Source: CAMAXB01 sp964476565 (GTDB lineage Bacteria; Verrucomicrobiota; Verrucomicrobiia; Opitutales; Opitutaceae). From it: a stretch of 64,000 nucleotides of DNA. The notes under the pieces were generated by a model. That model did no database searches, was not told the origin of the DNA, and saw nothing but the letters and a program-made list of their open reading frames with translations. The position numbers and the translations under genes are program-made. The stretch is from assembly GCA_964476565.1 (NCBI GenBank), contig CAYZBG010000001.1:62001-126000 (forward strand), written 5' to 3'. Positions 1 through 8,535 of this stretch are shown in pieces. Numbering within the stretch: the stretch's first letter is position 1; every line of letters starts with the position of its first letter.

Positions 1-437
1 TCAACGTGAAGTTTGGGCGATGGAAGAACCTGTCGCAGGCGGCGATCGACATCGCCTTGGGCAAGTACGGCCGCACGCCCGGGCCGATCGATCCGGAGGT
101 TTTGGCGCTGGCGCAGGCCAAGAGCGGCCAAAAACCCATGGCGGGACGGCCGGCGGACGTGCTTGCGCCGCGCATGGCAAAGCTCCGGGACGAGCTTCGG
201 GTGGCCGGACTGCCCACGGACGACGAAGCCTGCGTCCTGCACGCCATGTTTCCGCGGGAATTTGCCGCCCTGCACGCCGCCCAGGCCGCCCCAACGGCAC
301 CAGCCGCCCCAGCTCGGCCGGAGAGGCCGGCGAGCCCTGCCACTGAGCCCCGTTCCGGAGCGACGAACCCACTGCGAAAGTACGCCCTGACGCTCGACGG
401 GCACCGTACGGAAGTCACTGTTGAAGAAGTGGTTTAG
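1..437 (+). CDS. oadA: Oxaloacetate decarboxylase / pyruvate carboxylase B-type alpha chain, C-terminal part (5' truncated)
   Basis: The reading frame is open from the window edge (N-V-K-F-G-R-W) to a TAG at 437, so the start is outside the window. The segment LGKYGRTPGPIDPEV followed by GRPADVLAPRMAKLRDE and the FPREF patch is typical of the post-TIM-barrel conserved carboxylase domain of OadA/PycB, which transfers a carboxyl group to or from biotin. After a low-complexity Ala/Pro-rich linker the chain reaches YALTLDGHRTEVTVEEVV, which looks like the first strand of a biotinyl domain, and then stops. No biotin-attachment MKM motif follows in any frame before the next gene, so the biotinyl domain must be a separate protein or is lost. 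Family assignment is fairly sure, exact substrate is not. Confidence 0.72.
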   Translation, partial: NVKFGRWKNLSQAAIDIALGKYGRTPGPIDPEVLALAQAKSGQKPMAGRPADVLAPRMAKLRDELRVAGLPTDDEACVLHAMFPREFAALHAAQAAPTAPAAPARPERPASPATEPRSGATNPLRKYALTLDGHRTEVTVEEVV

Positions 438-538
438 GTGAACGAGGCCCTGGGGTGATCAACGGAGCCTTGGCGGCGACCTAAAGTTGCCCGCCGGTCG
501 GGTCGAAGGGGAGGCATCAGCCTGTCCCGCCGATACCC

Positions 539-3265
539 ATGACTGCGTTCCCACCTGGGACGGACGCCTCGGCGTCCGCCTCCGATCTACCGCAACCGAC
601 TCCTGCTGACGAATGCAAGTTGGTTACGGGATCGCGCTGGCATGGCTACAAGGTCGGTGCCTTGCTCGCGGGCAGCGGAGGTCACTGCTTCGAGGCCACG
701 AAAATGGATGTGATGGAGGCGGTGTGGATTCTCGCCCGTCCGATCACCGAGCTCACCGAGTGGCGGCGCGGCGCATGGCAACGGCTCTCGTCGCTGGAGG
801 AGACAGCCATCGTCGGCTGTGTGGAAGCGGTCGAGGAGGAGGGGTGGCGCTATGAGGTCTTCCGCCGGCCCCCCGGTTCGACCTTGGCGGAGTGGTTTGC
901 CTGCCATCAGGCGGGGTTTGAGGGCGTTGAAGCCCTCGTGCGCCAGCTCGGCGAAGTCTTGCGGGCCATTCACGCCCAAGGTGTCGTCCACCTCAGCCTG
1001 TCTCCGGAAACCATCTACGTGGATTCCTCGGTCGAGACGTTGCGGATTGTCGTGGGCGGCCTGCATGAGGCGACGCTCTATACCCAGTCCACCGTGCAAC
1101 CCGGCGCGCCCGACCTGTTGTACGCACCTCCCGAAGCGGCCGGGCGCGAAAGCCATCCTCCGGGCACTGGGCTCTGCGCCTGGGATTGGTGGTCGGTAGG
1201 CCGCATCCTTCAGCAGTTCATCCTCGGCAAGCATGTCGTGGCCCTGTTGAAGCCCGAGGTGGCGAAGGATCCGGCCGCGTTGCGCGCGGCCGCGGGTGCA
1301 CTGCTGCTCGAACGTGATCCGCCGGGCATGCGGGCCGGCGCGGTCGAGGCGATGGGGCCGCAGGATCCGCTGGTCAAAACCTTGCTGCAGGGCCTGCTCA
1401 CTTCGGTTCGCGAAGCCCGCTGGTCCGACGCGGATGTACGGCGTTGGCTCGCGCGGGAAACGGTGCGCGTCCACTACGAGTTGCCGGCACGGGCCCGCTT
1501 GTTTGTCTGGAAGGACCGGGGCTACACGGTGGCTTCGGCCGTGGAGCATTTCGTTCAGGAAGAGGCGTGGGAGGACGGGGAGCTCAATCTGTTCGCTCCG
1601 GACGAGGCCGGTACCTTTGCGGGCTTCTTAAACCTGAATCCGGAGCATCAGGCCGACGCGGCCTGCCTCGCGACCTTCAAGTCCTGGCTCGAACTCCCCG
1701 CGTGGGCGGGGGTCCCGCCGGCGGCCCGGCGTACCGTAACGGCGGCGGTGAGCTGGCTGGCGCTCGGCAAACGTCACGGACTCAAGGTCGGCCTCGTGGT
1801 TCGCGGGCGGAAAATGGACGCCGAAGGCCTGACCAGTCTGCTGGAGTCGGGCAATCCGGGCGACGTGATTGCGCTGTTCCGCGCCCTGCTTGAACCGGGT
1901 TTTCTGGAACGTCTGGCCACCGTCGATGCGCAGGCTGGGGCCGAACTGTATGATCTGGCCACGTTGGGCGGCGAGGCCCTGCGCCGGGCGATCGATGCGG
2001 GCTGGATCGAAGCGACCGACGAGGACGCGCATCTGCGGGTGCTTGGCCTTGCCTTGGAGTCCGACCATGCACTTGCCAGTCGGCTCGAGAAACTCCGCGG
2101 TGCCTACGTCGACAACCGCGATCCCGCGCTCGCGCATTTGCTCAACGACCGGGCCGGCCCGCCTTGGGCGGACATCATCCTTGCCTACACCGGTGAACGG
2201 GCGACGCGCTTCGGCTACATCACGGCGGCGCAGGTCCGCCGGGAGCGTCTGGCGAGTCTGGATCGCCGGCTCTCCGAGGTGCAAACGGCGCTGTTCTGGC
2301 GTCGGGTCGGATGGCTCCTCCGCGCGGTATGGCTCGCGGGTGCCCCGTGGCCCGCGGTCGGTACCGTGATTGCTGTCCTCCTGGGTGTCGGAGGCATTCT
2401 GGCCGGACGTCCGGGCTTGGCCTTGTTCGCCGCGTTCTTGGTCGCGCTCACCCGTCTCACCATGCCGTGGGCGCTGACGCGGTTGCTGCCCCGCACCGGA
2501 GTGGCCGGAGACCCTTGGCGGCTTTGCGATGGGGTGGGGCGCTGCCGGTGCGAAGCGGAGCGTTGCGATCCGGACCGTCGTTCCCTGGCCAAGCTGACGA
2601 CGGAGCAGCGCGAGCTCGAGGCGCAGCGCGCCGCGCTTGGAGCGGAGGCGATTCCCGGGCCCCGCGTGCGTCCGCTGGCCGGGCTCGGCGTTGCCGCCGG
2701 CATCATGCAGACGGCCGCTGCGGTCTGCGCTGTGTGGCTCGGCAGCGAGGCCTGGTTCCAGTTTCGGCCCGGACCGGATACGGCCCCTTCGCCGGCATCG
2801 GGGGAGACGGCCGCCGTGTCCACGCCCCTCCAGGAGCCGGTCGACCAGGTGGAGTCAGGAAAATTTGAATACGTCGATGAGGGTTTTGGCCGCGGCCTGC
2901 GCGGACCGCTTGAGCCCTGGACCTTGCATGCTCCCGCGGCGCCGGTGGAGGCCTTGCCCGTCGAGGCACGGGTCCCAGCCCGGCCGGCCCAGACCGCGCA
3001 TGCCTTGGTCAGCATCGAGCTGCTACTGCGGCCCTACGCGCGCAACGCCGTCAACGCCTTGGTGGCGGTGCGGGTGCCGTCCACGACGGGCCGGACTGAG
3101 TTGATGATTTTCAACGGCCGAAGCCGCCGACCTCTCGATGCCATGGCATTGCGCCTGACCTCTGAGCTAACCGAACGCACCTGGTACCAGTACGACCGCT
3201 GCCGCGTGGTCTTTCTCGGTGAACCCCGTCAGCTCGTCGGGGAGATTTCCCTTGCGCCACCCTGA
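539..3265 (+). CDS. Large membrane-anchored protein with degenerate protein-kinase domain
   Basis: Predicted product of 908 residues. Residues about 35-300 follow a kinase-like layout: HLSLSPETIY (151-160) sits where HxDlkPeNi is expected, APPEA (196-200) matches the APE motif, and DWWSVGRIL (216-224) matches the DxWSlG helix. The catalytic Asp is replaced (HLS instead of HRD), no VAVK lysine is visible and DFG is missing, so it should be catalytically dead. The middle (about 320-590) is alpha-helical and unrecognised. Hydrophobic segments lie at about 589-650 and 710-740, separated by a Cys-rich patch (LCDGVGRCRCEAERC, about 661-675) that could bind metal or form disulfides. The C-terminal 150 residues have no recognised fold. 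Function unknown; a scaffold or signalling pseudokinase is an inference. Confidence 0.7.
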   Translation: MTAFPPGTDASASASDLPQPTPADECKLVTGSRWHGYKVGALLAGSGGHCFEATKMDVMEAVWILARPITELTEWRRGAWQRLSSLEETAIVGCVEAVEEEGWRYEVFRRPPGSTLAEWFACHQAGFEGVEALVRQLGEVLRAIHAQGVVHLSLSPETIYVDSSVETLRIVVGGLHEATLYTQSTVQPGAPDLLYAPPEAAGRESHPPGTGLCAWDWWSVGRILQQFILGKHVVALLKPEVAKDPAALRAAAGALLLERDPPGMRAGAVEAMGPQDPLVKTLLQGLLTSVREARWSDADVRRWLARETVRVHYELPARARLFVWKDRGYTVASAVEHFVQEEAWEDGELNLFAPDEAGTFAGFLNLNPEHQADAACLATFKSWLELPAWAGVPPAARRTVTAAVSWLALGKRHGLKVGLVVRGRKMDAEGLTSLLESGNPGDVIALFRALLEPGFLERLATVDAQAGAELYDLATLGGEALRRAIDAGWIEATDEDAHLRVLGLALESDHALASRLEKLRGAYVDNRDPALAHLLNDRAGPPWADIILAYTGERATRFGYITAAQVRRERLASLDRRLSEVQTALFWRRVGWLLRAVWLAGAPWPAVGTVIAVLLGVGGILAGRPGLALFAAFLVALTRLTMPWALTRLLPRTGVAGDPWRLCDGVGRCRCEAERCDPDRRSLAKLTTEQRELEAQRAALGAEAIPGPRVRPLAGLGVAAGIMQTAAAVCAVWLGSEAWFQFRPGPDTAPSPASGETAAVSTPLQEPVDQVESGKFEYVDEGFGRGLRGPLEPWTLHAPAAPVEALPVEARVPARPAQTAHALVSIELLLRPYARNAVNALVAVRVPSTTGRTELMIFNGRSRRPLDAMALRLTSELTERTWYQYDRCRVVFLGEPRQLVGEISLAPP

Positions 3266-3291
3266 GCTCTTTGCGGCCATGGGGGTTCATC

Positions 3292-4438
3292 ATGATCGCC
3301 CCCGAGACCTTTTCTCACATCGAGCACATCAAGAAGCGCGCCGGACACCTGTGGAGGTTTCTTTGACGTCGAACAAAAGCAGCGCGAGATCGAGGCCATG
3401 GAGGCGCAGATGGGCGCCCCTGAGTTCTGGGATAACAACGAGCGCGCCCAGAAGCACATCGGCAAGCTGAATGGTCTGAAGAAGACGATCGGTCCGATTG
3501 TCGACTTCCAGAAACGGCTGGGGGATGTCGACGTCATGCTCGAGTTGATCGAGGCAGGCTCCGAATCCGAGAAGGAGGAATATTCGCGTGAACTGGAGTC
3601 CCAGGTCTCCGCGATGGTGTCCGAGTTGGAGCAGATCGAGATCGACGCCTTCCTCACTGGCCAGTTCGACCGCAACAACGCCATCCTCTCCATCCAGGCC
3701 GGAGCCGGCGGCACGGAGTCCAACGATTGGGCCGACATGCTCTTCCGCATGTACTCGCGCTGGGCCGAGCGTCGCGACTTCAAGCTCGAGTTGATGGACG
3801 TGCAGCCGGGCGACACCGCCGGGATCAGCAAGGCCACCCTGCTCATCAAGGGCGAAAACGCCTACGGGTACTGCAAGGCCGAACGCGGCGTGCACCGCCT
3901 CGTGCGCATCAGCCCCTTCGATTCGAACGCCCGGCGCCACACCTCGTTTTGCGCGGTGGACGTGATCGCGGAGATCACGGACGAAATCAAAATCGAGGTG
4001 CCCGAAGGCGAACTGCGCATCGATGTGTACCGTTCCTCCGGCAAGGGGGGCCAGGGCGTCAACACCACTGACTCCGCCGTGCGCATCACGCACCTTCCGA
4101 CCGGCATCGTTGTCGTCTGCCAAAACGAACGTTCCCAGATCAAGAACAAGGCCGCCGCGCTCAACGTGCTGAAGGCCCGTCTGTACGAGAAGAAGCAGGA
4201 CGAACAGCGCGCCGAGATGGACAAGTTCTACGGCGAGAAGGGCGAAATCGGCTTCGGCGCCCAGATCCGCAGTTACGTCCTTCAACCGTACCAGATGGTG
4301 AAGGACCTGCGCACGGGGGTCAGCACGAGCGACACCCAGGGCGTGCTCGATGGCGACCTCGACCGTTTCATCTACGCCTGGCTCCGGGCCGGCTGCCCGC
4401 GGCACCGGAACAAGGAAATCCAGATGGACGACGAGTGA
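3292..4438 (+). CDS. prfB: Peptide chain release factor 2, expressed through a +1 programmed frameshift
   Basis: Class I release factor reading UGA/UAA stops. The first 24 codons start at ATG 3292 and end at the in-frame TGA at 3364; a +1 shift (CTT then GAC at 3365) joins them to a 357-codon frame ending at 4438, giving about 381 residues, the normal RF2 size. The main frame contains the SPF anticodon-like tripeptide (SPFDSNARRHTSF) specific to RF2 and the GGQ peptidyl-hydrolase motif in SGKGGQGVNTTDSAVR. The junction reads WRFL/DVEQK, matching the RGYLDxxxK region of RF2. The ATG at 3398 is internal to the protein, not the true start. The gene follows the pseudokinase by 26 bp. Confidence 0.96.
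3355..3367 (+). promoter_or_regulatory. RF2 autoregulatory +1 frameshift site
   Basis: The sequence AGGTTTCTTTGAC contains the internal Shine-Dalgarno-like AGG, the slippery CTT codon and the UGA stop followed by C, the poorest termination context. This is the classical prfB arrangement: when RF2 is scarce, UGA at 3364-3366 is decoded slowly, the peptidyl-tRNA slips from CUU to UUU and translation continues in the +1 frame. It is seen directly in the sequence; the mechanism is established for prfB. Confidence 0.95.
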
Positions 4439-4461
4439 CCGGCGCGCCACGGGCGCGCCGG

Positions 4462-4630
4462 GATGACGAATGACCGATGGCGAATGACGAATGACTTGGG
4501 ATTCTTTGCGTTGACGCCGGGGAGGTCGGAGAATCGGCAACCGAGGATGTCGGTGCGCAGCGAATCGGATGGAGGTGAATCCGTTCGACCCGCTTCGCGC
4601 ATTCGACATTCGTCATTAATCATTCGTCAT
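4462..4630. repeat. Imperfect inverted element made of GAATGAC-type 7-bp units
   Basis: Between prfB and the next gene, the left arm (4462-4494) is a run of ATGACGA/GAATGAC units and the right arm (4598-4630) holds their reverse complements (CATTCGTCATT units), separated by about 100 bp. The arms could pair over roughly 30 nt with a few mismatches. The element fills almost all of this 199-bp gap and ends 7 bp before the next ATG. A second element with the same design but a different unit is at 45875-46002. Confidence 0.75.
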
Positions 4631-4637
4631 TGCCGTC

Positions 4638-6053
4638 ATGCCTGATCTTTCCCGGGACGATCTCCGCGCCGCCTTTGCCGCCCAGCCACTGTTCGAGGCC
4701 AAGACGTGGCAACTGTCGCCGGAGGCGTGGCCGCTGACACGGGAGCAGCACGCCCAGCTGGAGGCGATCGGTGCCGCCTGCCTGGAGTTCCATCAGGCCG
4801 TTGAGACCCTTTATCTGCGCTCGGCTGCGGGCAAGAATCTGCTGCGCAACAAGCCGCTCGTTGCGCCGTGGGTGGCCGACTACCTCGATCGCGGCAAACC
4901 GCCGGCCTTGGTGGCGCACGCCCGCGATCCAAGGAACCGCGGCGCGTTTCCGACCGTGCTCCGGCCGGACCTGCTGTTGACCGAGGAGGGGTTCGTCATG
5001 ACCGAGCTGGATTCGGTCCCGGGGGGCATCGGACTGACAGCGTTTCTCAACCGGCTTTACGGCGGAGGCCAGCCGGCGACGGATGCGCGCGTGCTCGGCG
5101 CGGGCGATGCGATGATCCGCGGGTTCTACGATTCCCTGGCAGCCTTGCGGGCCGATGCGCGCAATCCGCTGATTGCGTTGGTCGTAAGCGACGAGGCTGC
5201 GACGTACCGTCCGGAGATGCAATGGCTCGCGACGCAGCTGCAACTGCAGGGCAAGCGCGTGTTCTGCCTCGAGCCGGACGATGTCTTTCCGCTCGGCAGC
5301 TCGCTCTGTTTCGACGTGGAGGGCAACCCGGAGAAAATCGACATCATCTATCGTTTCTTTGAGCTGTTCGATTTGACCAACATTCCGACGGCGCATTTCT
5401 TCTTCGAAGCGTGGGCGGCCGGCGAGGTGGTGATCGCCCCGCCGCTGCGGCCTTTTCAGGAGGAGAAGCTCAACCTTGCGCTGTTCCACCATCACCTGCT
5501 GCAGGATTTCTGGCGCGAGCATCTCGGCGGACGCACCCTGAAGTTGCTGCAGCAGCTCATCCCTCCGTCGTGGATTGTCGATCCGGCGCCGCTGCCGCCT
5601 GGAGCCGTCCTCGACGGGCCGCGCGTGGGCGGGCGTCCTCTCACTGACTGGCGCCAACTCGCCGGCGCTTCGCAGAAAGAGCGTGAGCTCATCCTCAAGA
5701 TCTCCGGTTACCATGAGAGCGCGTGGGGAGCGCGCAGCGTCGTGCTCGGCAGCGATTGTTCGCGCGAGGAATGGCAGGCCGGGCTCGACCTGGCGGTGAA
5801 GGATGCGCCCGCCAATCCCCACATCCTCCAGACGTTCAAGAAACCGATGCGGGCCCGGCACCGGCTGTATGCCTCCACCGGGACCGACGAAGCGGTGGAA
5901 CGCGAAGGACGGCTGCGCCTGTGTCCGTACTATTTTGTCCAGGAAGGCACAGCCCGGCTCAGCGGAGCGCTGGCCACCTTCTGCCCGCCCGACAAGAAGA
6001 TCATCCATGGCATGCAGGATGCCGCCCTGCTGCCGTGCCGGATCCGCGATTGA
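4638..6053 (+). CDS. Conserved hypothetical protein, possibly circularly permuted ATP-grasp-like
   Basis: Predicted product of 471 residues, cytosolic (no signal peptide or membrane segment). RPDLLLTEEGFVMTELDSV followed by PGGIGLTAFLN resembles the 'RPDl...g..vvElns.pGG' stretch seen in circularly permuted ATP-grasp enzymes, and YRFFELFDLTNIPTAHFFFE with the following PPLRPFQEEKLNLALFH resembles their nucleotide-binding half. No decisive catalytic signature is identified, so ATP-grasp membership is an inference. The start ATG at 4638 immediately follows the inverted 7-bp-unit element. It precedes the Sel1/LysM protein by 53 bp, so the two may be cotranscribed. Confidence 0.6.
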   Translation: MPDLSRDDLRAAFAAQPLFEAKTWQLSPEAWPLTREQHAQLEAIGAACLEFHQAVETLYLRSAAGKNLLRNKPLVAPWVADYLDRGKPPALVAHARDPRNRGAFPTVLRPDLLLTEEGFVMTELDSVPGGIGLTAFLNRLYGGGQPATDARVLGAGDAMIRGFYDSLAALRADARNPLIALVVSDEAATYRPEMQWLATQLQLQGKRVFCLEPDDVFPLGSSLCFDVEGNPEKIDIIYRFFELFDLTNIPTAHFFFEAWAAGEVVIAPPLRPFQEEKLNLALFHHHLLQDFWREHLGGRTLKLLQQLIPPSWIVDPAPLPPGAVLDGPRVGGRPLTDWRQLAGASQKERELILKISGYHESAWGARSVVLGSDCSREEWQAGLDLAVKDAPANPHILQTFKKPMRARHRLYASTGTDEAVEREGRLRLCPYYFVQEGTARLSGALATFCPPDKKIIHGMQDAALLPCRIRD

Positions 6054-6106
6054 CCGGACCGCGGGAGGCGTTACCTCAGCGGGACACGCGTAACCCTCCG
6101 TCACCT

Positions 6107-7969
6107 GTGCTCCCTTCCACGTTTTTCCTGCGGTCCTCCGTTCGTGCCTCGTTGCGCGGCTCCTTCCTGGCGGCCGGTCTGGCCTGGATTTCGCTGGGTG
6201 CACCGATGCCGGCGTTCGCGCAAACGGATCTGGCTACCTGGCGCACTCGGGCCGCCCAAGGCGATGCGGAGGCGCTCAACGCCTTGGGCAACGCCCATGC
6301 GCTGGGGCAGGGCGTGCCGCGGGATGACAATGAGGCCCTCCGCTACTACCAGGAGGCGGCCAAGTCGGGGTATGCGCCTGCCTGCTTCAATCTTGGCCTG
6401 ATCTACGAACTCGGCCGCGGCGTCCCACGCAACGAAGCTGAGGCCGCGCGCTGGTATCGGCAGGCGGCGGCCCAAAATCATCCGCGGGCCGCATTGCAAC
6501 TCGCCGTGCTGCTCGAGGATGGCCGGGGCGTCACGCGCAACGAGCCCGAAGCCGCCCGGCTTTACCGGATCGCTGCGGAGCAAGGAATCGGGGCGGCTCA
6601 GACCAGCCTCGGACTGATGCTCGCCGCCGGTCGCGGTGGCTTGGACATCAACCTTCCCGAAGCGCTGGCATGGCTGACACTGGCGGTCGACCAGGGGGCA
6701 CCTCCGGCCAGCCGAGATCTGATCCTTGCCCGTCTCACTCCGGAGCAGAAGGCCCAAAGTGATCGTCTGCTCGTAGATCTGCGCGGCCGGCTCAGTGCTT
6801 CGGCCCCGGTGGTACCCGTGACCAGCCTTCCGGCGACACCGTCCCCGGTGGCCGAACCGACGGCGGTCGCAGCCGCCGCCGTTGCTGCGAGCGCCTCTGC
6901 CAGCCCGGCCGCGGTGGCGCCCCGTGACGACACGTCGGTGGCGGATTTGCGCGCTTCCCTCGTGCAGTTGCGTACCGAGAATCGTGAACTCTCGGCCGCG
7001 CTGACCGAGGCGGGCCGCGAGACTCGGCGGCTCGAGCAGGAGGTCGCGAGCCTTCGCGCCGCACCGGCTCAAGGGGTGTCAGCCCCCGCCGAAGCGCCCA
7101 GGCCTTCGCCGGACGCCGCTGCCCTTGCGACCCTTCAGGCGGCCCATGCGACCTTGCAAACGGACCTCGTGACGGCCCGCAAGACGATCGACGAACAGCT
7201 CAAACTCATCGCCGAACTCACCGACGCGGTGGAGGCGGCCAAAGCGTCGGCTGCCGCGGTGGCAACGTCCCCGGAGACCCCGGTACCGTCGGTTTCCCCG
7301 GCCACCTCGAACGTCGAACTCGAACTCGCCCGTGCCGATGCGGCCGCGCTGCGGGCGCAAGTGGAGACGTTGACCGCCGATCTCGCCAACCGCACGCGCG
7401 AACGCGATGAGGCGCTGGCTCGCACCCCACCGGCTCCCTCTCCCGGGCCCGGCGTACCGGATGATTCCATCTGGGTGGCACGGCTCGCGGCCGCCAACCA
7501 GATTGCCGCCGGGTTTCAGGCGCAGGTCACCGAACTTTCCGCTGCCAACGTCGCCCTCCAAGAGGAATTGGCCCAGCTTCGGGCCGATGTCGCCCGGCTC
7601 TCCGGGGCCATGCGGGTGCTGAGAGGCGACAATGCCCGACTCGCCGCGCAGGTCGGGGTCAATCCGGTGCCAGGCAACGTGCCGGTGCTGCGTCTTCCTC
7701 CTGCTCCGGTGGTCAGCTTCAATCCCGGACGTGCGGCGCCTTCGCGTCCCGGTCAGGCTCCGGCTGCTGTTCCCGCCCCGGCAGCGACCCTCTCGCTGGC
7801 AGGGGAGGAGGCCCGGTTTCACACCGTGGCGCCCGGCGACTCGTTGAGCGCACTCAGCCTGCGCTATTACGGCAACGCGCGCCGATGGACCGAGATTTTC
7901 GAGGCCAATCGCAGTGTGCTGCGCACGCCCAACCGTCTGAGCGTGGGTCAACGGCTGCGGATTCCCTGA
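6107..7969 (+). CDS. Exported Sel1-repeat, coiled-coil and LysM-domain protein
   Basis: Starting at GTG 6107 gives 620 residues with a signal peptide (basic Arg-rich start, hydrophobic FLAAGLAWISLGA, then PMPAFAQ cleavage region); a TTG about 45 bp downstream is an alternative start. At least three Sel1-like repeats follow (for example GDAEALNALGNAHALGQGVP, ACFNLGLIYELGRGVP). A middle region rich in Leu/Glu/Arg heptads, interrupted by Ala/Pro linkers, predicts coiled coils. The C-terminus is a LysM peptidoglycan-binding domain (APGDSLSALSLRYYG ... LSVGQRLRIP). Likely a periplasmic cell-wall-associated scaffold. Upstream extension of the frame into the preceding gene is an artefact of out-of-frame reading. 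Confidence 0.8.
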   Translation: MLPSTFFLRSSVRASLRGSFLAAGLAWISLGAPMPAFAQTDLATWRTRAAQGDAEALNALGNAHALGQGVPRDDNEALRYYQEAAKSGYAPACFNLGLIYELGRGVPRNEAEAARWYRQAAAQNHPRAALQLAVLLEDGRGVTRNEPEAARLYRIAAEQGIGAAQTSLGLMLAAGRGGLDINLPEALAWLTLAVDQGAPPASRDLILARLTPEQKAQSDRLLVDLRGRLSASAPVVPVTSLPATPSPVAEPTAVAAAAVAASASASPAAVAPRDDTSVADLRASLVQLRTENRELSAALTEAGRETRRLEQEVASLRAAPAQGVSAPAEAPRPSPDAAALATLQAAHATLQTDLVTARKTIDEQLKLIAELTDAVEAAKASAAAVATSPETPVPSVSPATSNVELELARADAAALRAQVETLTADLANRTRERDEALARTPPAPSPGPGVPDDSIWVARLAAANQIAAGFQAQVTELSAANVALQEELAQLRADVARLSGAMRVLRGDNARLAAQVGVNPVPGNVPVLRLPPAPVVSFNPGRAAPSRPGQAPAAVPAPAATLSLAGEEARFHTVAPGDSLSALSLRYYGNARRWTEIFEANRSVLRTPNRLSVGQRLRIP

Positions 7970-8034
7970 CGGGCGGCCGACGGCTTTGCCCTTGTACGGG
8001 GCATGAGCTACGCCTAAGGCTTCCGCGCGTGAGC

Positions 8035-8077
<43 letters not shown>

Positions 8078-8170
8078 TTGTATCGATTTTTTCAATACGT
8101 TTCGCAACATTTCAGAACGCTGCTTACAGAGGAGAAATCGACGTCTCGCGATTTCATGGGGGCCTGTTCG

Positions 8171-8224
8171 ATTTCACACAATTCCACTGGATCGGGGCGA
8201 AATGTGTGAAATCGGGTGTGAATT
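8171..8224. promoter_or_regulatory. Left-end integrase arm-type site cluster (inferred)
   Basis: GTGTGAAAT at 8204-8212 and GTGTGAAT at 8216-8223 lie 12 bp apart in direct orientation, with an inverted ATTTCACAC at 8171-8179. The same 12-bp-spaced GTGTGAAA pair occurs at the right end (17707 and 17719), next to the integrase start. Paired short direct repeats near both att sites are typical arm-type binding sites for tyrosine recombinases or their accessory factors. Confidence 0.55.
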
Positions 8225-8277
8225 TTTCGGCCGCGCGTACGATTTGACCCGGGACCAAAACCCGCCAGCCTCGGCAC

Positions 8278-8487
8278 GTGATCGGCTTGGTTCTAGCTCC
8301 CGTCTACCTGCTCGTTGCTTGGGTTTTCGCCCTGGTCGTGTGGAATCAGGCCGTCGCTTGGTGGAACGATCCAACCGAAACCCCGCTGCGCATCGGCCTT
8401 GCCGGGCTGTTCATCTGCTTCGGCCTGCTCGTTGCGTACCATCTTGGGGTTGCCCTGATCAACCGCCTTCGAGGCCGGCGCGAGTGA
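8278..8487 (+). CDS. Small two-span membrane protein at element left end
   Basis: Starts with GTG at 8278 and encodes 69 residues. Two hydrophobic segments, LAPVYLLVAWVFALVVW (about 4-22) and RIGLAGLFICFGLLVAYHLG (about 38-57), are followed by a basic tail (NRLRGRRE), suggesting two membrane spans with a cytosolic C-terminus. It is the only gene of the element that points right and it converges on 8536-8820 with a terminator between. No family recognised; it may be a passenger gene or a membrane-acting factor of the element. Confidence 0.5.
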   Translation: MIGLVLAPVYLLVAWVFALVVWNQAVAWWNDPTETPLRIGLAGLFICFGLLVAYHLGVALINRLRGRRE

Positions 8488-8489
8488 AC

Positions 8490-8518
8490 AAAAAAGCCCC
8501 GGCGTTTCGGCCGGGGCT
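8490..8518 (-). terminator. Rho-independent terminator for leftward element genes
   Basis: Stem AGCCCCGG (8495-8502) pairs with CCGGGGCT (8511-8518); on the minus strand the hairpin is followed by a T-run (complement of A 8490-8495). It ends the long leftward gene cluster of the element and may also slow the convergent rightward gene. Confidence 0.8.
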
Positions 8519-8535
8519 GTGAGAGTGCGACTGGT

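Noticed and set aside
4462..4630. CRISPR array from the repeated units
   Set aside because: Units are 7 bp and contiguous, with no unique spacers and no cas genes nearby.
5723..6106. Long N-terminal extension of the Sel1/LysM protein
   Set aside because: It lies inside the preceding gene in another frame and would hide the signal peptide; GTG 6107 gives a proper export signal.
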